Assembly: GCF_001417775.1 (NCBI RefSeq) | Contig: NZ_BBZJ01000026.1 | Location: 61,752 to 125,751, forward strand | Source: Streptomyces sp. TP-A0356 | Lineage (GTDB): Bacteria; Actinomycetota; Actinomycetes; Streptomycetales; Streptomycetaceae | DNA: 64,000 nucleotides | Reading direction: 5' to 3' | Part shown: piece by piece, positions 44,806 to 54,000 of the stretch | Numbering within the stretch: position 1 is the stretch's first letter | Layout of the letters: every line of letters begins with the position of its first letter | Position numbers and translations under genes: made by a program | Notes under the pieces: model-generated | Told to the model about the DNA's origin: nothing | Seen by the model: the letters and a program-made list of their open reading frames with translations, nothing else | Databases searched by the model: none

Positions 44806-46394
44806 GCGGACACCATCAGGCGCCGGCGCTGCTGCTGTTCGGCGCCTTCGTCGCGATCACGCTGGCGATCACGACCTGGGTCAGTCGCCACCGTCATGGG
44901 TCCGCAGAGGAGTTCTATGCGGGCGGGCGGCTGTTCTCACCGATGGAGAATGGTTTTGCCATCGCGGGCGACTACATGTCGGCGGCCTCCTTCCTGGGCG
45001 TCACCGGGCTCATCGCGCTCTTCGGGTACGACGGGCTGCTGTATGTCGTGGGCTTCCTGGTCGCCTGGCTCTTGGTGTTGTTCTTCGTCGCCGAACTGGT
45101 GCGCAACTGCGGACGGTTCACGTTGGCGGACGTCGTCGCGGCGCGGATGAGCGAGCGACCGGTGCGGATCGCCGCGGGTGCGTCCTCGGTGACCGTGTCC
45201 GTGCTCTACCTGGTGGCGCAGATGGTGGGAGCGGGCAGCCTCGTGGCGCTGTTGTTCGGAGGCACGAGCACGTCGGCGCGCGCCTGGACGGTGATCGTCG
45301 TCGGCGCGCTGATGGTGATCTATGTGTCCATGGGCGGAATGCGGGCCACCACCTGGATCCAGATCGTCAAGGCCGTCCTTCTGCTCGGCGGCACGGTGGC
45401 GTTGACCGTCCTCGTGCTGGTGCGCTTCCACGGGGACGTCAACGCGTTGCTGTGGACCGCGGCGCAGCGCAGTGGGCACGGTGAGGCGTTCCTCGCGCCC
45501 GGTCTGAAGTACGGCGGGAACTGGACCGCGCGGATCGACTTCATCAGCCTCGGCCTGGCGCTGGTGCTGGGAACGGCCGGGCTGCCGCACATCCTGTCCC
45601 GCTTCTACACGGTGCCGACCGCGCGCGCCGCCCGCCGCTCGGTCGTCTGGTCGGTCGGGCTCATCGGCGGCTTCTATCTGATGGCGATCGTGCTGGGTTT
45701 CGGCGCGGCCGCCGCCGTCGGACCGGACGCCGTACGGGAGTCGAACGCGGCCGGGAACACGGCGGTTCCGCTGCTGGCGCTGAACCTGGGCGGCGGTGCG
45801 GACTCCACTGGAGGAACGGTCCTGTTCGCCATGGTCGCCGCGGTCGCCTTCGCCACGATCCTCGCGGTCGTCGCCGGAATCACCCTCGCCTCCTCGGCCG
45901 CCGTCGCCCACGACCTGTACGCGTCACTGCGGCGCCGGCGCGCCAAGCCGCGCGGTGAGGTGGCGGTGGCGCGGGCCGCCGCCGTCGGTATCGGCGTGGT
46001 CGCGATCGCGCTCGGGCTGCTGGCCCGCGACCTCAACGTGGCGTTCCTGGTGGGGCTCGCGTTCGCGGTCTCCGCGTCCGCGAACCTGCCGGTGCTGATG
46101 TACGCGCTCTTCTGGCGCAGTTTCACGACGCGTGGCGCCGTGTGGGCCGTATACGGCGGCCTGGTGCCCGCACTGGGGCTCGTGCTGCTGTCCCCGGTCG
46201 TCTCGGGGAGCCCCGAATCCCTCTTCCCCGCCATCGACTTCCAGTACTTCCCGTTGCAGAACCCGGGCATCGTCTCCATCCCGCTGGGCTTCCTCGCGGG
46301 CTGGCTCGGCACGGTCACCTCGGCGGAACCGGCCGACGAGGCCAAGCATGCGGAGACCGAGGTGCGGTCGCTGACGGGCGCCGGAGCCGTCTGA
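44802..46394 (+). CDS. SSS-family cation/monocarboxylate symporter (ActP-like)
   Basis: A 530-residue sodium:solute symporter family protein with 13 or so helices. GGRLFSPMENGFAIAGDYMSAASFLG matches the ActP acetate permease motif; LPHILSRFYTVPTARAARRS is another family signature. GTG 44802 overlaps the DUF485 stop and follows GGTGGAG. It probably takes up acetate or short carboxylates. The NarL-type regulator immediately upstream may control this pair. Confidence 0.88.
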   Translation: MSGHHQAPALLLFGAFVAITLAITTWVSRHRHGSAEEFYAGGRLFSPMENGFAIAGDYMSAASFLGVTGLIALFGYDGLLYVVGFLVAWLLVLFFVAELVRNCGRFTLADVVAARMSERPVRIAAGASSVTVSVLYLVAQMVGAGSLVALLFGGTSTSARAWTVIVVGALMVIYVSMGGMRATTWIQIVKAVLLLGGTVALTVLVLVRFHGDVNALLWTAAQRSGHGEAFLAPGLKYGGNWTARIDFISLGLALVLGTAGLPHILSRFYTVPTARAARRSVVWSVGLIGGFYLMAIVLGFGAAAAVGPDAVRESNAAGNTAVPLLALNLGGGADSTGGTVLFAMVAAVAFATILAVVAGITLASSAAVAHDLYASLRRRRAKPRGEVAVARAAAVGIGVVAIALGLLARDLNVAFLVGLAFAVSASANLPVLMYALFWRSFTTRGAVWAVYGGLVPALGLVLLSPVVSGSPESLFPAIDFQYFPLQNPGIVSIPLGFLAGWLGTVTSAEPADEAKHAETEVRSLTGAGAV

Positions 46395-46473
46395 TGCCGC
46401 CGGGTGCCCCGACGACGTACGCAACCGCCGGGAGGCCCGGAGCCACGGGTCTGCCACGAGCCGCGCCACGTCC

Positions 46474-47166
46474 CTACGGCGCCACCCACGCATACCGGTG
46501 CTCGGGCCGTCCCGTGTCGCCGTATCTGAGGGAGAGCCGCAGCCGCCCCGCCTGTTCCAGATGGCGCAGATAGCGCTGGGCGGTGGAACGGCTGAGTCCC
46601 GTCCTCGCGGCCACCTCGTGCGCCGACAACGGGTGCTCGGCCCGGTGCAGTACCCCGCAGATGAGATCCGTCGTCGGCTCCGACTGGCCGCTGGGCAGCC
46701 GGGGCGAGGAGACCGCGGGCGCGGTGCGCAGGGCGCCGAAGATCCGGTCGACCTGCTCCTGGCCCGCCACGCCCCGGCCGCCCACCCGGTCGACGGTGCG
46801 GCGCAGGGCGGCGTACGAGTCGAGGCGGGTACGCAGGGCCGCGAACGTGAAGGGTTTGACCAGGTAGTGCAGGGCGCCCAGACGCATCGCGGCCTGGACG
46901 GTCGCCACGTCACCGGCCGCCGTGATCATGATGACATCGGTGCCGTGGCCGCGTTCACGCATGCGGTGGACCAGTTCGAGGCCCGTCTGGTCCGGCAGGT
47001 AGTGGTCGAGCAGCACCAGGTCGACCGGGTCGCGCTCGACCGCGGCCAGTGCCTGGGCCGCGCTGTGCGCGCGGGCGGCGACCCGGAAGCCGGGAACCTT
47101 TCCCACGTACTTGGCGTTGATCTCGGCGACACGGAAGTCGTCGTCCACCACCAGGACGTCAATCAT
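46474..47166 (-). CDS. CitB/DpiA-family response regulator, orphan
   Basis: A 230-residue regulator. The receiver has DVLVVDDDFRVAEIN, Asp54 in LVLLDHYLP and Lys in LVKPFTF. The C-terminal winged helix has LSAHEVAARTGLSRSTAQRYL and ends in YGDTGRPEHRYAW. It lacks a kinase partner at this end and is about 60 percent alike to the regulator at 50.2-50.9 kb that does have one. It diverges from an ABC import operon, which it may control. Confidence 0.92.
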   Translation of the reverse strand: MIDVLVVDDDFRVAEINAKYVGKVPGFRVAARAHSAAQALAAVERDPVDLVLLDHYLPDQTGLELVHRMRERGHGTDVIMITAAGDVATVQAAMRLGALHYLVKPFTFAALRTRLDSYAALRRTVDRVGGRGVAGQEQVDRIFGALRTAPAVSSPRLPSGQSEPTTDLICGVLHRAEHPLSAHEVAARTGLSRSTAQRYLRHLEQAGRLRLSLRYGDTGRPEHRYAWVAP

Positions 47167-47232
47167 CGGGCCTCTCTCCCTCCAGGCCGGGCGAGCGTTA
47201 AGCCCGTGTTTCGGCTCCGTTTTTGTAGCGCG

Positions 47233-47269
47233 AGCAAAACGAGCACAACAGACTCTTGAAAGCAGAACG
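47233..47269. promoter_or_regulatory. Three 9-bp direct repeats in the RR/ABC divergent promoter
   Basis: GAGCAAAAC (47233-47241), GAGCACAAC (47242-47250) and AAGCAGAAC (47261-47269) stand in direct orientation in an unusually A-rich stretch. CitB-type regulators bind A/T-rich direct repeats. This may be the operator for the ABC operon and the divergent regulator. Confidence 0.5.
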
Positions 47270-47327
47270 AAGGGTTGCGCCCAGAAGACTGCTGCCGTGG
47301 CCCGCGCCGCATCTACGGTCCGGGGCC

Positions 47328-48143
47328 ATGAGCGCAGACACCAGCCCCGCCATCGAGCTGCGGGGCGCGAGCAAGACCTTCCGGACCCCGTCAGGCGGTT
47401 TGCACACGGCCGTCAGAGGCCTCGATCTGGCCGTGGGGCGCGGTGAGTTCGTCGCCGTCGTCGGGCCCACGGGATGCGGGAAGTCGACGACCCTGACCCT
47501 GGTCAGCGGCCTGGAGGAGCCCACCGAGGGCGAGGTCCTGGTGGCCGGCGAGCCGGTCGCGGGAGTCGGGAACAAGGTCGGTTTCGTCTTCCAGCAGGAC
47601 GCCACCTTCCCCTGGCGCACGGTCCTGTCCAATGTCATGGCGGGCCCGCGCTTCCGCGGCCTACCCAAGGCGGAGGCCAGGCAGAAGGCGCGCGAGTGGC
47701 TCGCCCGGGTCGGGCTCGCCGCCTTCGAGGACCGTTACCCCCACCAGCTGTCCGGCGGCCAGCGCAAGCGCGTCGCCCTCGCGGCCACCTTCGTCAACGA
47801 CCCCGAGATCCTGCTGATGGACGAGCCGTTCTCGGCGCTCGACGTACAGACGAGGGCCCTGATGTCGGACGAACTGCTGGAGCTGTGGGAGGGCACTGGC
47901 GCCTCGGTCGTCTTCGTCACCCACGACCTCGAGGAGTCGATCGCGCTGGCCGACAAGGTCGTCGTGATGACCGCCGGACCCGCGACCGTGAAGCACGTCT
48001 TCGACATCGACCTGCCGCGGCCGCGCAAGGTCGAGTCGGTGCGGCTGCAGCCGCGGTTCATCGAGATCTACCGCGAGATCTGGGAGTCGCTGGGCGAAGA
48101 GGTCCGCATCACGCGCGAGAGGAGTGCCGCCCATGTCGCCTGA
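47328..48143 (+). CDS. ABC transporter ATPase, SsuB/TauB/ThiZ type
   Basis: A 271-residue ATPase. Walker A GPTGCGKSTTL, the Q-loop VFQQDATFPW, signature LSGGQRKRVALA and Walker B ILLMDEPFSALD are intact. The family energises import of sulfonates, nitrate or thiamine precursors. ATG 47328 is preceded by a GGGGCC tract without a strong ribosome site. Its stop overlaps the permease start region, so the operon is tightly coupled. Confidence 0.94.
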   Translation: MSADTSPAIELRGASKTFRTPSGGLHTAVRGLDLAVGRGEFVAVVGPTGCGKSTTLTLVSGLEEPTEGEVLVAGEPVAGVGNKVGFVFQQDATFPWRTVLSNVMAGPRFRGLPKAEARQKAREWLARVGLAAFEDRYPHQLSGGQRKRVALAATFVNDPEILLMDEPFSALDVQTRALMSDELLELWEGTGASVVFVTHDLEESIALADKVVVMTAGPATVKHVFDIDLPRPRKVESVRLQPRFIEIYREIWESLGEEVRITRERSAAHVA

Positions 48144-48996
48144 GGTCATCTCCGCACCGGCTCCGGTCGGCATGTCCAAGCCCGACCGCGCCCACTCACG
48201 CGCGCGTGCCGCCCGCAGACGCAGGATCGTCGTCCTGCTGGCCCGTGTGCTGCTGCTGGTCGCCGTGCTCGGCCTCTGGGAGTGGCTGTCGCGGGCCGAG
48301 GCCATCGACCCGTTCAACTTCTCCATGCCGTCGAAGATCTGGGACCAGATCCACACCTGGGTCACCCATGGCACCGCGCTCGGCTCACTCGGCGAGCAGA
48401 TCTGGGTCACGCTCCACGAGGCGCTGCTCGGCTGGGTCATCGGCGTGGTGGCCGGTGTGCTCTTCGGCATCGCGCTCGGGCGGATCGCCTTCCTCGCCGA
48501 TGTCCTCGGCCCCTACATCAAGGTGCTCAACTCCATACCCAGGATCGTCCTCGCCCCGATCTTCGTGATCTGGTTCGGGCTCGGGCCGTCCTCCAAGGTG
48601 GCGTCGGCCGTCGTCCTGGTCTTCTTCCCGGTCTTCTTCAACGCCTTCCAGGGCGCCCGCGAGGTCGACCGCAACCTGGTCGCCAATGCCCGCATCCTGG
48701 GCGCGAGCAACCGGCGCGTGACACTTCAGGTCGTCATCCCGTCGGCCACCTCGTGGATCTTCACCAGCCTCCACGTCAGCTTCGGCTTCGCCCTCATCGG
48801 TGCCATCGTCGGTGAGTACATCGGCGCCACCCAGGGCATCGGCCTGCTCGTCGCCCAGTCCCAGGGCACCTTCAACGCGGCCGGCGTGTACGCCGCGATG
48901 GTCATCCTCGCGGTCGTCGCGCTGGTGGCCGAGGGACTGCTCACCTTCGCCGAGCGCCGCATCTTCCGCTGGAAGCCGTCGGACTCCGGACACTGA
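48133..48996 (+). CDS. ABC transporter permease, SsuC/TauC type
   Basis: A 287-residue inner-membrane permease with about six helices and the EAA-type cytoplasmic loop in ARILGASNRRVTLQVVIPSA. Family marks also include LGWVIGVVAGVLFGIALG and NSIPRIVLAPIFVIWFG. ATG 48133 has GAGAGGAG nine bases upstream; GTG 48124 would abut it. It follows the ATPase by a 11-base overlap. Confidence 0.93.
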   Translation: MSPEVISAPAPVGMSKPDRAHSRARAARRRRIVVLLARVLLLVAVLGLWEWLSRAEAIDPFNFSMPSKIWDQIHTWVTHGTALGSLGEQIWVTLHEALLGWVIGVVAGVLFGIALGRIAFLADVLGPYIKVLNSIPRIVLAPIFVIWFGLGPSSKVASAVVLVFFPVFFNAFQGAREVDRNLVANARILGASNRRVTLQVVIPSATSWIFTSLHVSFGFALIGAIVGEYIGATQGIGLLVAQSQGTFNAAGVYAAMVILAVVALVAEGLLTFAERRIFRWKPSDSGH

Positions 48997-49113
48997 CCGC
49001 CCCCTGGGGGACGTGATCCACGGCTCCCGCGCACGCCGCTCGAGGCACCTCTTCCTCCTCCCGCACAGCCCACTCACACTCCCGCACAGCCCACTCACAA
49101 GGACGTGAACCCC

Positions 49114-50172
49114 ATGCGCACCTCCGCCGGATTCGCCGCCGTCGCCGCGGCCGGCCTGCTCGCCCTCACCTCGCTCACCGCCTGCGCCAACGACGCCGCC
49201 TCCACCGCGTCCTCCGCCGGCAGCAAGGGCGACGGCAAGGGCGAGAAGGTCAAGATCATGGTGGGTGGCCTCGACAAGGTCATCTACCTGCCCGCCATGC
49301 TCACCCAGCGGCTCGGCCACTTCGACGCGGAGGGCCTCGACGTGGAACTGCTGAGCGAGCCGGCCGGCGTTCAGGCCGAGACCGCGCTCGTCTCCGGCCA
49401 GGTCCAGGGGGCCGTCGGCTTCTACGACCACACCCTCGACCTGCAGACCAAGGGCAAGCACGTCGAGTCCGTGGTGCAGTTCTCGCACGCGCCCGGCGAG
49501 GTCGAGATCGTCTCCGACAAGCGCGCGAAGGACATCACGTCGCCCAAGGACTTCAAGGGCAGGAAGCTGGGCGTCACCGGACTCGGTTCCTCCACCGACT
49601 TCCTCACCAAGTACCTCGCCGTCAAGAACGGGGTGCAGGTCAGCGAGTTCAGTCCGGTCGCCGTGGGCGCCGGCCCGACGTTCGTCTCCGCCCTCCAGAA
49701 GGGTTCCATCGACGGCGGTATGACCACGGATCCGACCGTCGCCACGGTCCTGCAGAAGAACCTCGGCAAGGTGCTCATCGACATGCGGACGCCGCAGGGG
49801 TCGCAGGCCGCGCTCGGCGGCCCTTACCCGTCGTCCAGCCTCTATATGCAGACCGACTGGGTCAACAGCCACAAGGCCACGGTCCAGAAGCTGGCCAACG
49901 CCTTCGTGAAGACCCTGAAGTGGATGTCCTCGCACTCCGCGGACGAGATCGCCGCCAAGATGCCCGCCGACTACTCCCAGGGCGACAACACGCTCTACGC
50001 GAGCGCCATCAAGAGCACGCTGCCGATGTTCACCAAGGACGGCGTGATGCCTGCGGACGGCCCCGAGACGGTCGAGAAGGTCCTCAAGGCGTTCAACCCC
50101 AACATCCGGAACGCCACCATCGACCTCGGCAAGACCTACACGACGGAGTTCGTGAAGAAGGCCGCGGGCTGA
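49114..50172 (+). CDS. ABC substrate-binding lipoprotein, NMT1/THI5-like
   Basis: A 352-residue type II binding protein. The signal ends in the lipobox LTSLTAC after MRTSAGFAAVAAAGLLAL. The mature chain opens VKIMVGGLDKVIYLPAML, then FDAEGLDVELLSEPAGVQAE and GQVQGAVGFYDHTLDLQ, a NMT1/THI5/SsuA-type fold for sulfonates, pyrimidines or nitrate analogues. The ligand is not apparent. ATG 49114 has AAGGA nine bases before it. The 117-base gap after the permease has no gene. Confidence 0.92.
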   Translation: MRTSAGFAAVAAAGLLALTSLTACANDAASTASSAGSKGDGKGEKVKIMVGGLDKVIYLPAMLTQRLGHFDAEGLDVELLSEPAGVQAETALVSGQVQGAVGFYDHTLDLQTKGKHVESVVQFSHAPGEVEIVSDKRAKDITSPKDFKGRKLGVTGLGSSTDFLTKYLAVKNGVQVSEFSPVAVGAGPTFVSALQKGSIDGGMTTDPTVATVLQKNLGKVLIDMRTPQGSQAALGGPYPSSSLYMQTDWVNSHKATVQKLANAFVKTLKWMSSHSADEIAAKMPADYSQGDNTLYASAIKSTLPMFTKDGVMPADGPETVEKVLKAFNPNIRNATIDLGKTYTTEFVKKAAG

Positions 50173-50189
50173 GCCCACCGGCCGTGCCG

Positions 50190-50879
50190 TCAGGTGCGGG
50201 TCGCCCAGACGTAGCGATGCTCGGGGCGGCCCGCGTCGCCGTACTTGAGGGTGAGCGTGGCCCGTCCCGTGCGCTCCAGGAGCTTCAGATAGCGCTGTGC
50301 GGTCTGGCGGCTCAGCCCGGTCCGCTCGGCGATCTCCTGGGCGGACAGCGGCCCCTCGGCGCTCACCAGGGCGCGGCGTACGAGCTCCGTCGTGGCGGGG
50401 GAGTGGCCCTTGGGCAGCCCCGGCTGCGAACCCACCGACAAGGCGCCGAAGATCCGGTCGACCTCCGCCTGTTCGGCCTCGCCGCCGTCGTCGAGCGTGC
50501 GGCGCAGTTCCGCGTACGCCTCCAGCTTGGCGCGCAGGCCCGCGAAGGCGAACGGCTTCACCAGGTACTGGAGTGCGCCGTGCCGCATCGCCGCCTGCAC
50601 GGTCTGGATGTCACGGGCCGCCGTCACCATGATCACATCGGTCTGATGACCGCGCCGGCGCATCTCCTGCACGACCGAGAGCCCCGTGTCGTCGGGCAGA
50701 CAGTGGTCCATCAGCACCAGGTCCAGATGCGGCAGCAGCTCCATCTGGTGCAGCGCGTCGGCCGCGGTGTGCGCCTCGCCGGCCACATGGAAGCCGGCCA
50801 CCTTCGCCACGTACGCGGCGTTGACCCGTGCCACCCGGGTGTCGTCGTCCACGATCAGTACTTCGATCCGCCGGGTCAT
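50190..50879 (-). CDS. CitB/DpiA-family response regulator, kinase-paired
   Basis: A 229-residue regulator, paralogous to the one at 46.5-47.2 kb. Acidic residues are in VLIVDDDTRVARVN, phospho-acceptor Asp58 is in LVLMDHCLP, Lys in LVKPFAF. The C-terminal winged helix has LSAQEIAERTGLSRQTAQRYL. Its ATG overlaps the kinase stop (TGATG arrangement), so they are co-translated. It ends 17 bases from the binding-protein stop, with no strong hairpin between. Confidence 0.94.
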   Translation of the reverse strand: MTRRIEVLIVDDDTRVARVNAAYVAKVAGFHVAGEAHTAADALHQMELLPHLDLVLMDHCLPDDTGLSVVQEMRRRGHQTDVIMVTAARDIQTVQAAMRHGALQYLVKPFAFAGLRAKLEAYAELRRTLDDGGEAEQAEVDRIFGALSVGSQPGLPKGHSPATTELVRRALVSAEGPLSAQEIAERTGLSRQTAQRYLKLLERTGRATLTLKYGDAGRPEHRYVWATRT

Positions 50880-52609
50880 CGCGACTCCTCCTCGGAGAAC
50901 GGAACAGGTGTGTCCAGGGTGGGCGTCCGGGGCGCCGGTGCCTCCCGCATCGGGGCGAGAACGCCGCGGCCTCCAGCAGCGGGCCCCGGCGTCAGGCCGG
51001 CTTCTTCGAGGGCCTCCGGCAGAACGACGGTGAACTCCGCGCCCCCGCCCTCCGCCTCGCCCACGCGGGCGCTGCCCCCTTGGCGTTCGGCGAGGCGCCG
51101 CACCAGGGAGAGGCCGATTCCGCGCTTGCCGTAGGCCGGGGGCTCCTTGGTCGACCATCCGTCCGTGAAGATCAACTCGCGCCGTTCGGCGGGGATTCCG
51201 GGCCCCGTGTCGCGCACCCGGAGGACCGCCGTACGGCCCTCGGCGCGCAGTTCGACCTCCACGCGCGCGTGCGGCGTGCCGGCGACGGCGTCCAGGGCGT
51301 TGTCGACCAGGTTGCCGACGATCGTGACCAGCCCCCGAGGGTCGATCAACCGGTTCGGCAGCAGCGTCCTGTCCGCGATCCACAGGGCCACGCCCCGCTC
51401 GGCGGCGACCGTGGCCTTGCCCACCAACAGGGCCGCCAGCAGCGGATCGTGGATCTTCTCGGTGACCTGTTCCGCGGTGGTCCGGTGATCGCCGACCACC
51501 TCGCCGACGAACTCCACCGCGTCCTCGTACATCTCCAGTTCGAGCAGTCCCAGCAGCGTGTGCATGCGGTTGGCGTGCTCGTGGTCCTGGGCGCGCAGGG
51601 CGTCGATCAGGCCGCGCGTGGAGTCGAGTTCTCGGCCCAGTTGCTCCAGCTCGGTGCGGTCGCGCAGGGTGGCGACGGCTCCGCCGTCGTCGGTCGGCAT
51701 ACGGTTGGCGACGAGGACGCGCTGACCGCGCACGGTGAGCAGATCGGTGCCGGTGACGCGTCCGGCCAGCACATCGGTCGTACGGCCGTCGCCGAGTGCC
51801 GTGTCGAGGGACTGGCCGACGGCTTCGTCACCGATGCCCAGCAGGCGCCGCGCCTCGTCGTTGAGCAGGCGCACCCGGCCGCCCCGGTCCAGGGCGACGA
51901 CGCCCTCCCTGATGCCGTGCAGCATCGCCTCACGCTCGTCGAGCAACGCCGAGATGTCGGAGAACGCCAGGTCGCGAGTCTGCCGCTGGACCCGGCGCGA
52001 GATCAGATACGCGGCCAGCGCGCCGATCGCCAGGGCGGCACCCGCGTACGCGAACAGCTCCGGTATCGCGTGGATCAGCCGGGACCGCACGCTGTCGTAC
52101 TCGATGCCGACGGAGACCGCGCCGATGATCCTGTCGTCCTCATCCCGCAGCGGCACCTTGCCACGGGCCGAGCGGCCCAGGGTGCCGCTGTCGATCTCCA
52201 TGACCTCGTTGCCGGCCAGGGCCTCGGTCGGATCGGTCGAGACGACCTTGCCGATCTGCGAGGGATCCCGGTGCGACCAGCGCACCTTCCGCATGTCCAT
52301 CACCACGACGTACTCGGCCCTGCTGGCCTTGCGGATGCGCTCCGCCTGCGCCTGCACGGGCCCGTCGGGCGACGGCCGCGTCGACTGCAGATCCTCGGCG
52401 ATCTGTGGCTGGGCCGCCGTGGTCTGCGCGATCGCGAGGGCCTGGCGCATCGCCTGATCGTCCAGCAGATGGCTGAGCGGTGCCAGGAACAGCCCGGTGG
52501 CGAGCACGGCGACGCCCGCGGCGACGGCCACCTGCATCAGCAGAAGCTGCGAGAACATCCGCCGCGGCAGACCGAGGCGCAGTCGCCGCACAGGGGGAGA
52601 TGGGCTCAT
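50876..52609 (-). CDS. CitA/DcuS-family sensor histidine kinase
   Basis: A 577-residue kinase. Transmembrane helix 1 is about residues 22-44 (LLLMQVAVAAGVAVLATGLF), an extracellular sensor follows (about 45-175), and helix 2 is near 180-200. A PAS domain (about 210-310) has DISALLDEREAMLHGIREG. The phospho-His is His343 in RAQDHEHANRMH, and the ATPase lobe has IVGNLVDNALDAV and RDTGPGIP. The family senses citrate or C4-dicarboxylates. It partners the adjacent regulator; the unpaired paralogue at 46.5 kb may share it. Confidence 0.94.
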   Translation of the reverse strand: MSPSPPVRRLRLGLPRRMFSQLLLMQVAVAAGVAVLATGLFLAPLSHLLDDQAMRQALAIAQTTAAQPQIAEDLQSTRPSPDGPVQAQAERIRKASRAEYVVVMDMRKVRWSHRDPSQIGKVVSTDPTEALAGNEVMEIDSGTLGRSARGKVPLRDEDDRIIGAVSVGIEYDSVRSRLIHAIPELFAYAGAALAIGALAAYLISRRVQRQTRDLAFSDISALLDEREAMLHGIREGVVALDRGGRVRLLNDEARRLLGIGDEAVGQSLDTALGDGRTTDVLAGRVTGTDLLTVRGQRVLVANRMPTDDGGAVATLRDRTELEQLGRELDSTRGLIDALRAQDHEHANRMHTLLGLLELEMYEDAVEFVGEVVGDHRTTAEQVTEKIHDPLLAALLVGKATVAAERGVALWIADRTLLPNRLIDPRGLVTIVGNLVDNALDAVAGTPHARVEVELRAEGRTAVLRVRDTGPGIPAERRELIFTDGWSTKEPPAYGKRGIGLSLVRRLAERQGGSARVGEAEGGGAEFTVVLPEALEEAGLTPGPAAGGRGVLAPMREAPAPRTPTLDTPVPFSEEESR

Positions 52610-52727
52610 GCGTACGACGGTACGGGGACGGGCGCGCCCAGCCGTAGGGGGTCGGCGTGGATCGTCCGTGGGGCGTCCGCGGGCGCTGTGACCCGGCGTC
52701 CGTGCTCCGCCGCGCAGGGCTTGCGCC

Positions 52728-53678
52728 TCAGCAGTGCGCGGGGTCGGCGACGACCGCGGTGAGCAACTCCCGCACCGACACCACGTCCATCCGCGCCGGG
52801 GAACCGAGCGCCGAGCCGCAGCTCTCCGGGCGGGGCGGCAGGGAGGCGCCCCGTGCCACCATCACGCGCCACAGACGGCCGTCGGTGTGGGCGACGGTGA
52901 CCTCCCAGCGCGGCGCGGTGCCGTCCGTCCGGACGACGGTCAGCGCGTCCGCGGCGTACTCGTGGGCCGCCGTGCGCACGGCGAGCTCCGCGGCCTGTGC
53001 GGGGCGTTCCCAGGCGGAGCTGCCGCGGCATCCCTCGACCACGACGCGCCCGTCACGCACTCCCCGCAGGACCTCTTTGACGTGCGGGGCCGGCGCCCGC
53101 CCGTACGCGTATCCGAACGGCAGGACGAGCACCGTGGGCGAGAAGCGGTGGCCGCCCAGATGGGTGACCTCCCAGACCCCGTCTACTCCGGAGGCGGTCA
53201 GTTCGGCCGCGAGGGGGCGGCCGAGGAGGGCGCAGCAGCGATCCCGCTTTCCGTTGGTGCAGACGAGAGCAAGTGGGTCGCCCGTGTGGCGCCGACCCTG
53301 GAGGACCGAGTCGAAGGTGCGGGGATCGCCCCTGCCGAGCGCCGCGAAGTCCAGGTCGAGCAACTGCTCGGGTTCGCACGTGGTGGCGGCGTGGAGCCAT
53401 ACGTTCCCGGGAACGGTGTGGCCCGCGTACACCTGCCGCACGGCGGGCGCGCCGCAGTCGGCGTGTCGGCCGGGGCGGCGGATCAGCGCGATCCGCACGC
53501 CGGTGCCCTCCACGGCCGCTTCGAGGGCGCGACCGAGCGTCGGGTCCAGATGGCTCGATGTGAGCGCCTTGGCACCCCAAGGGCCGGGCTGCTCAAGGAG
53601 CAGCCATGTCCTCGCGGTCGCCGCGGTCCCCGCGAGGGGCTCGTCGAGGTCCTGGGACGCGGTCGTGCACGTACTCAC
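52728..53678 (-). CDS. Sucrase/ferredoxin-like thioredoxin-fold Fe-S protein
   Basis: A 316-residue protein of the sucrase/ferredoxin-like family. Cys ligands lie in LVCTNGKRDRCCALLGRPL, and conserved His are in THLGGHRFSPT, the thioredoxin-like [2Fe-2S] or Rieske-type ligand set of the family. Further cysteines are near the N-terminus. GTG 53678 is followed upstream by an iron box that overlaps the ribosome site. Iron control suggests a role in iron reuse, ferric-siderophore reduction or redox, inferred only. It diverges from a decayed region. Confidence 0.85.
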   Translation of the reverse strand: MSTCTTASQDLDEPLAGTAATARTWLLLEQPGPWGAKALTSSHLDPTLGRALEAAVEGTGVRIALIRRPGRHADCGAPAVRQVYAGHTVPGNVWLHAATTCEPEQLLDLDFAALGRGDPRTFDSVLQGRRHTGDPLALVCTNGKRDRCCALLGRPLAAELTASGVDGVWEVTHLGGHRFSPTVLVLPFGYAYGRAPAPHVKEVLRGVRDGRVVVEGCRGSSAWERPAQAAELAVRTAAHEYAADALTVVRTDGTAPRWEVTVAHTDGRLWRVMVARGASLPPRPESCGSALGSPARMDVVSVRELLTAVVADPAHC

Positions 53679-53697
53679 AGAGGTGAGCCTAACCTGA
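53679..53697 (-). promoter_or_regulatory. DmdR/IdeR iron box
   Basis: On the plus strand AGGTGAGCCTAACCT (53681-53695) is flanked by AG and GA. It matches 16 of 19 bases of the reverse complement of TTAGGTTAGGCTCACCTAA. It begins one base past the GTG start of the sucrase/ferredoxin-like gene, so iron-loaded DmdR would block transcription or initiation. Confidence 0.85.
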
Positions 53698-54000
53698 CTT
53701 GGTCGACGGCGACTTCCGGCCCTGCGCGTGGGGCCCCCATTTGGGGCGCGTGCGCCTCCGCACTACCCAGCCGTGCCTCTCAGCCCTCGCCGCACGCCCG
53801 CCGTGCGCGGGACGGCGAAGACGGTCTCGCCCGCCGAGGAGGACATCCCGGAGGAGGCCGTGAGGACCGCGGGGGCCGGGTCGACATTGGCGTGCGCGGG
53901 CGCGTGGCGGGCCGTCGTGGCCACGATGTCCCGGGCCGCCGCCAGGGCCGGTGCCACGGCCGGTACCTCTTCCAGGAGCGAGACCCGGCCGCACGCGCCC

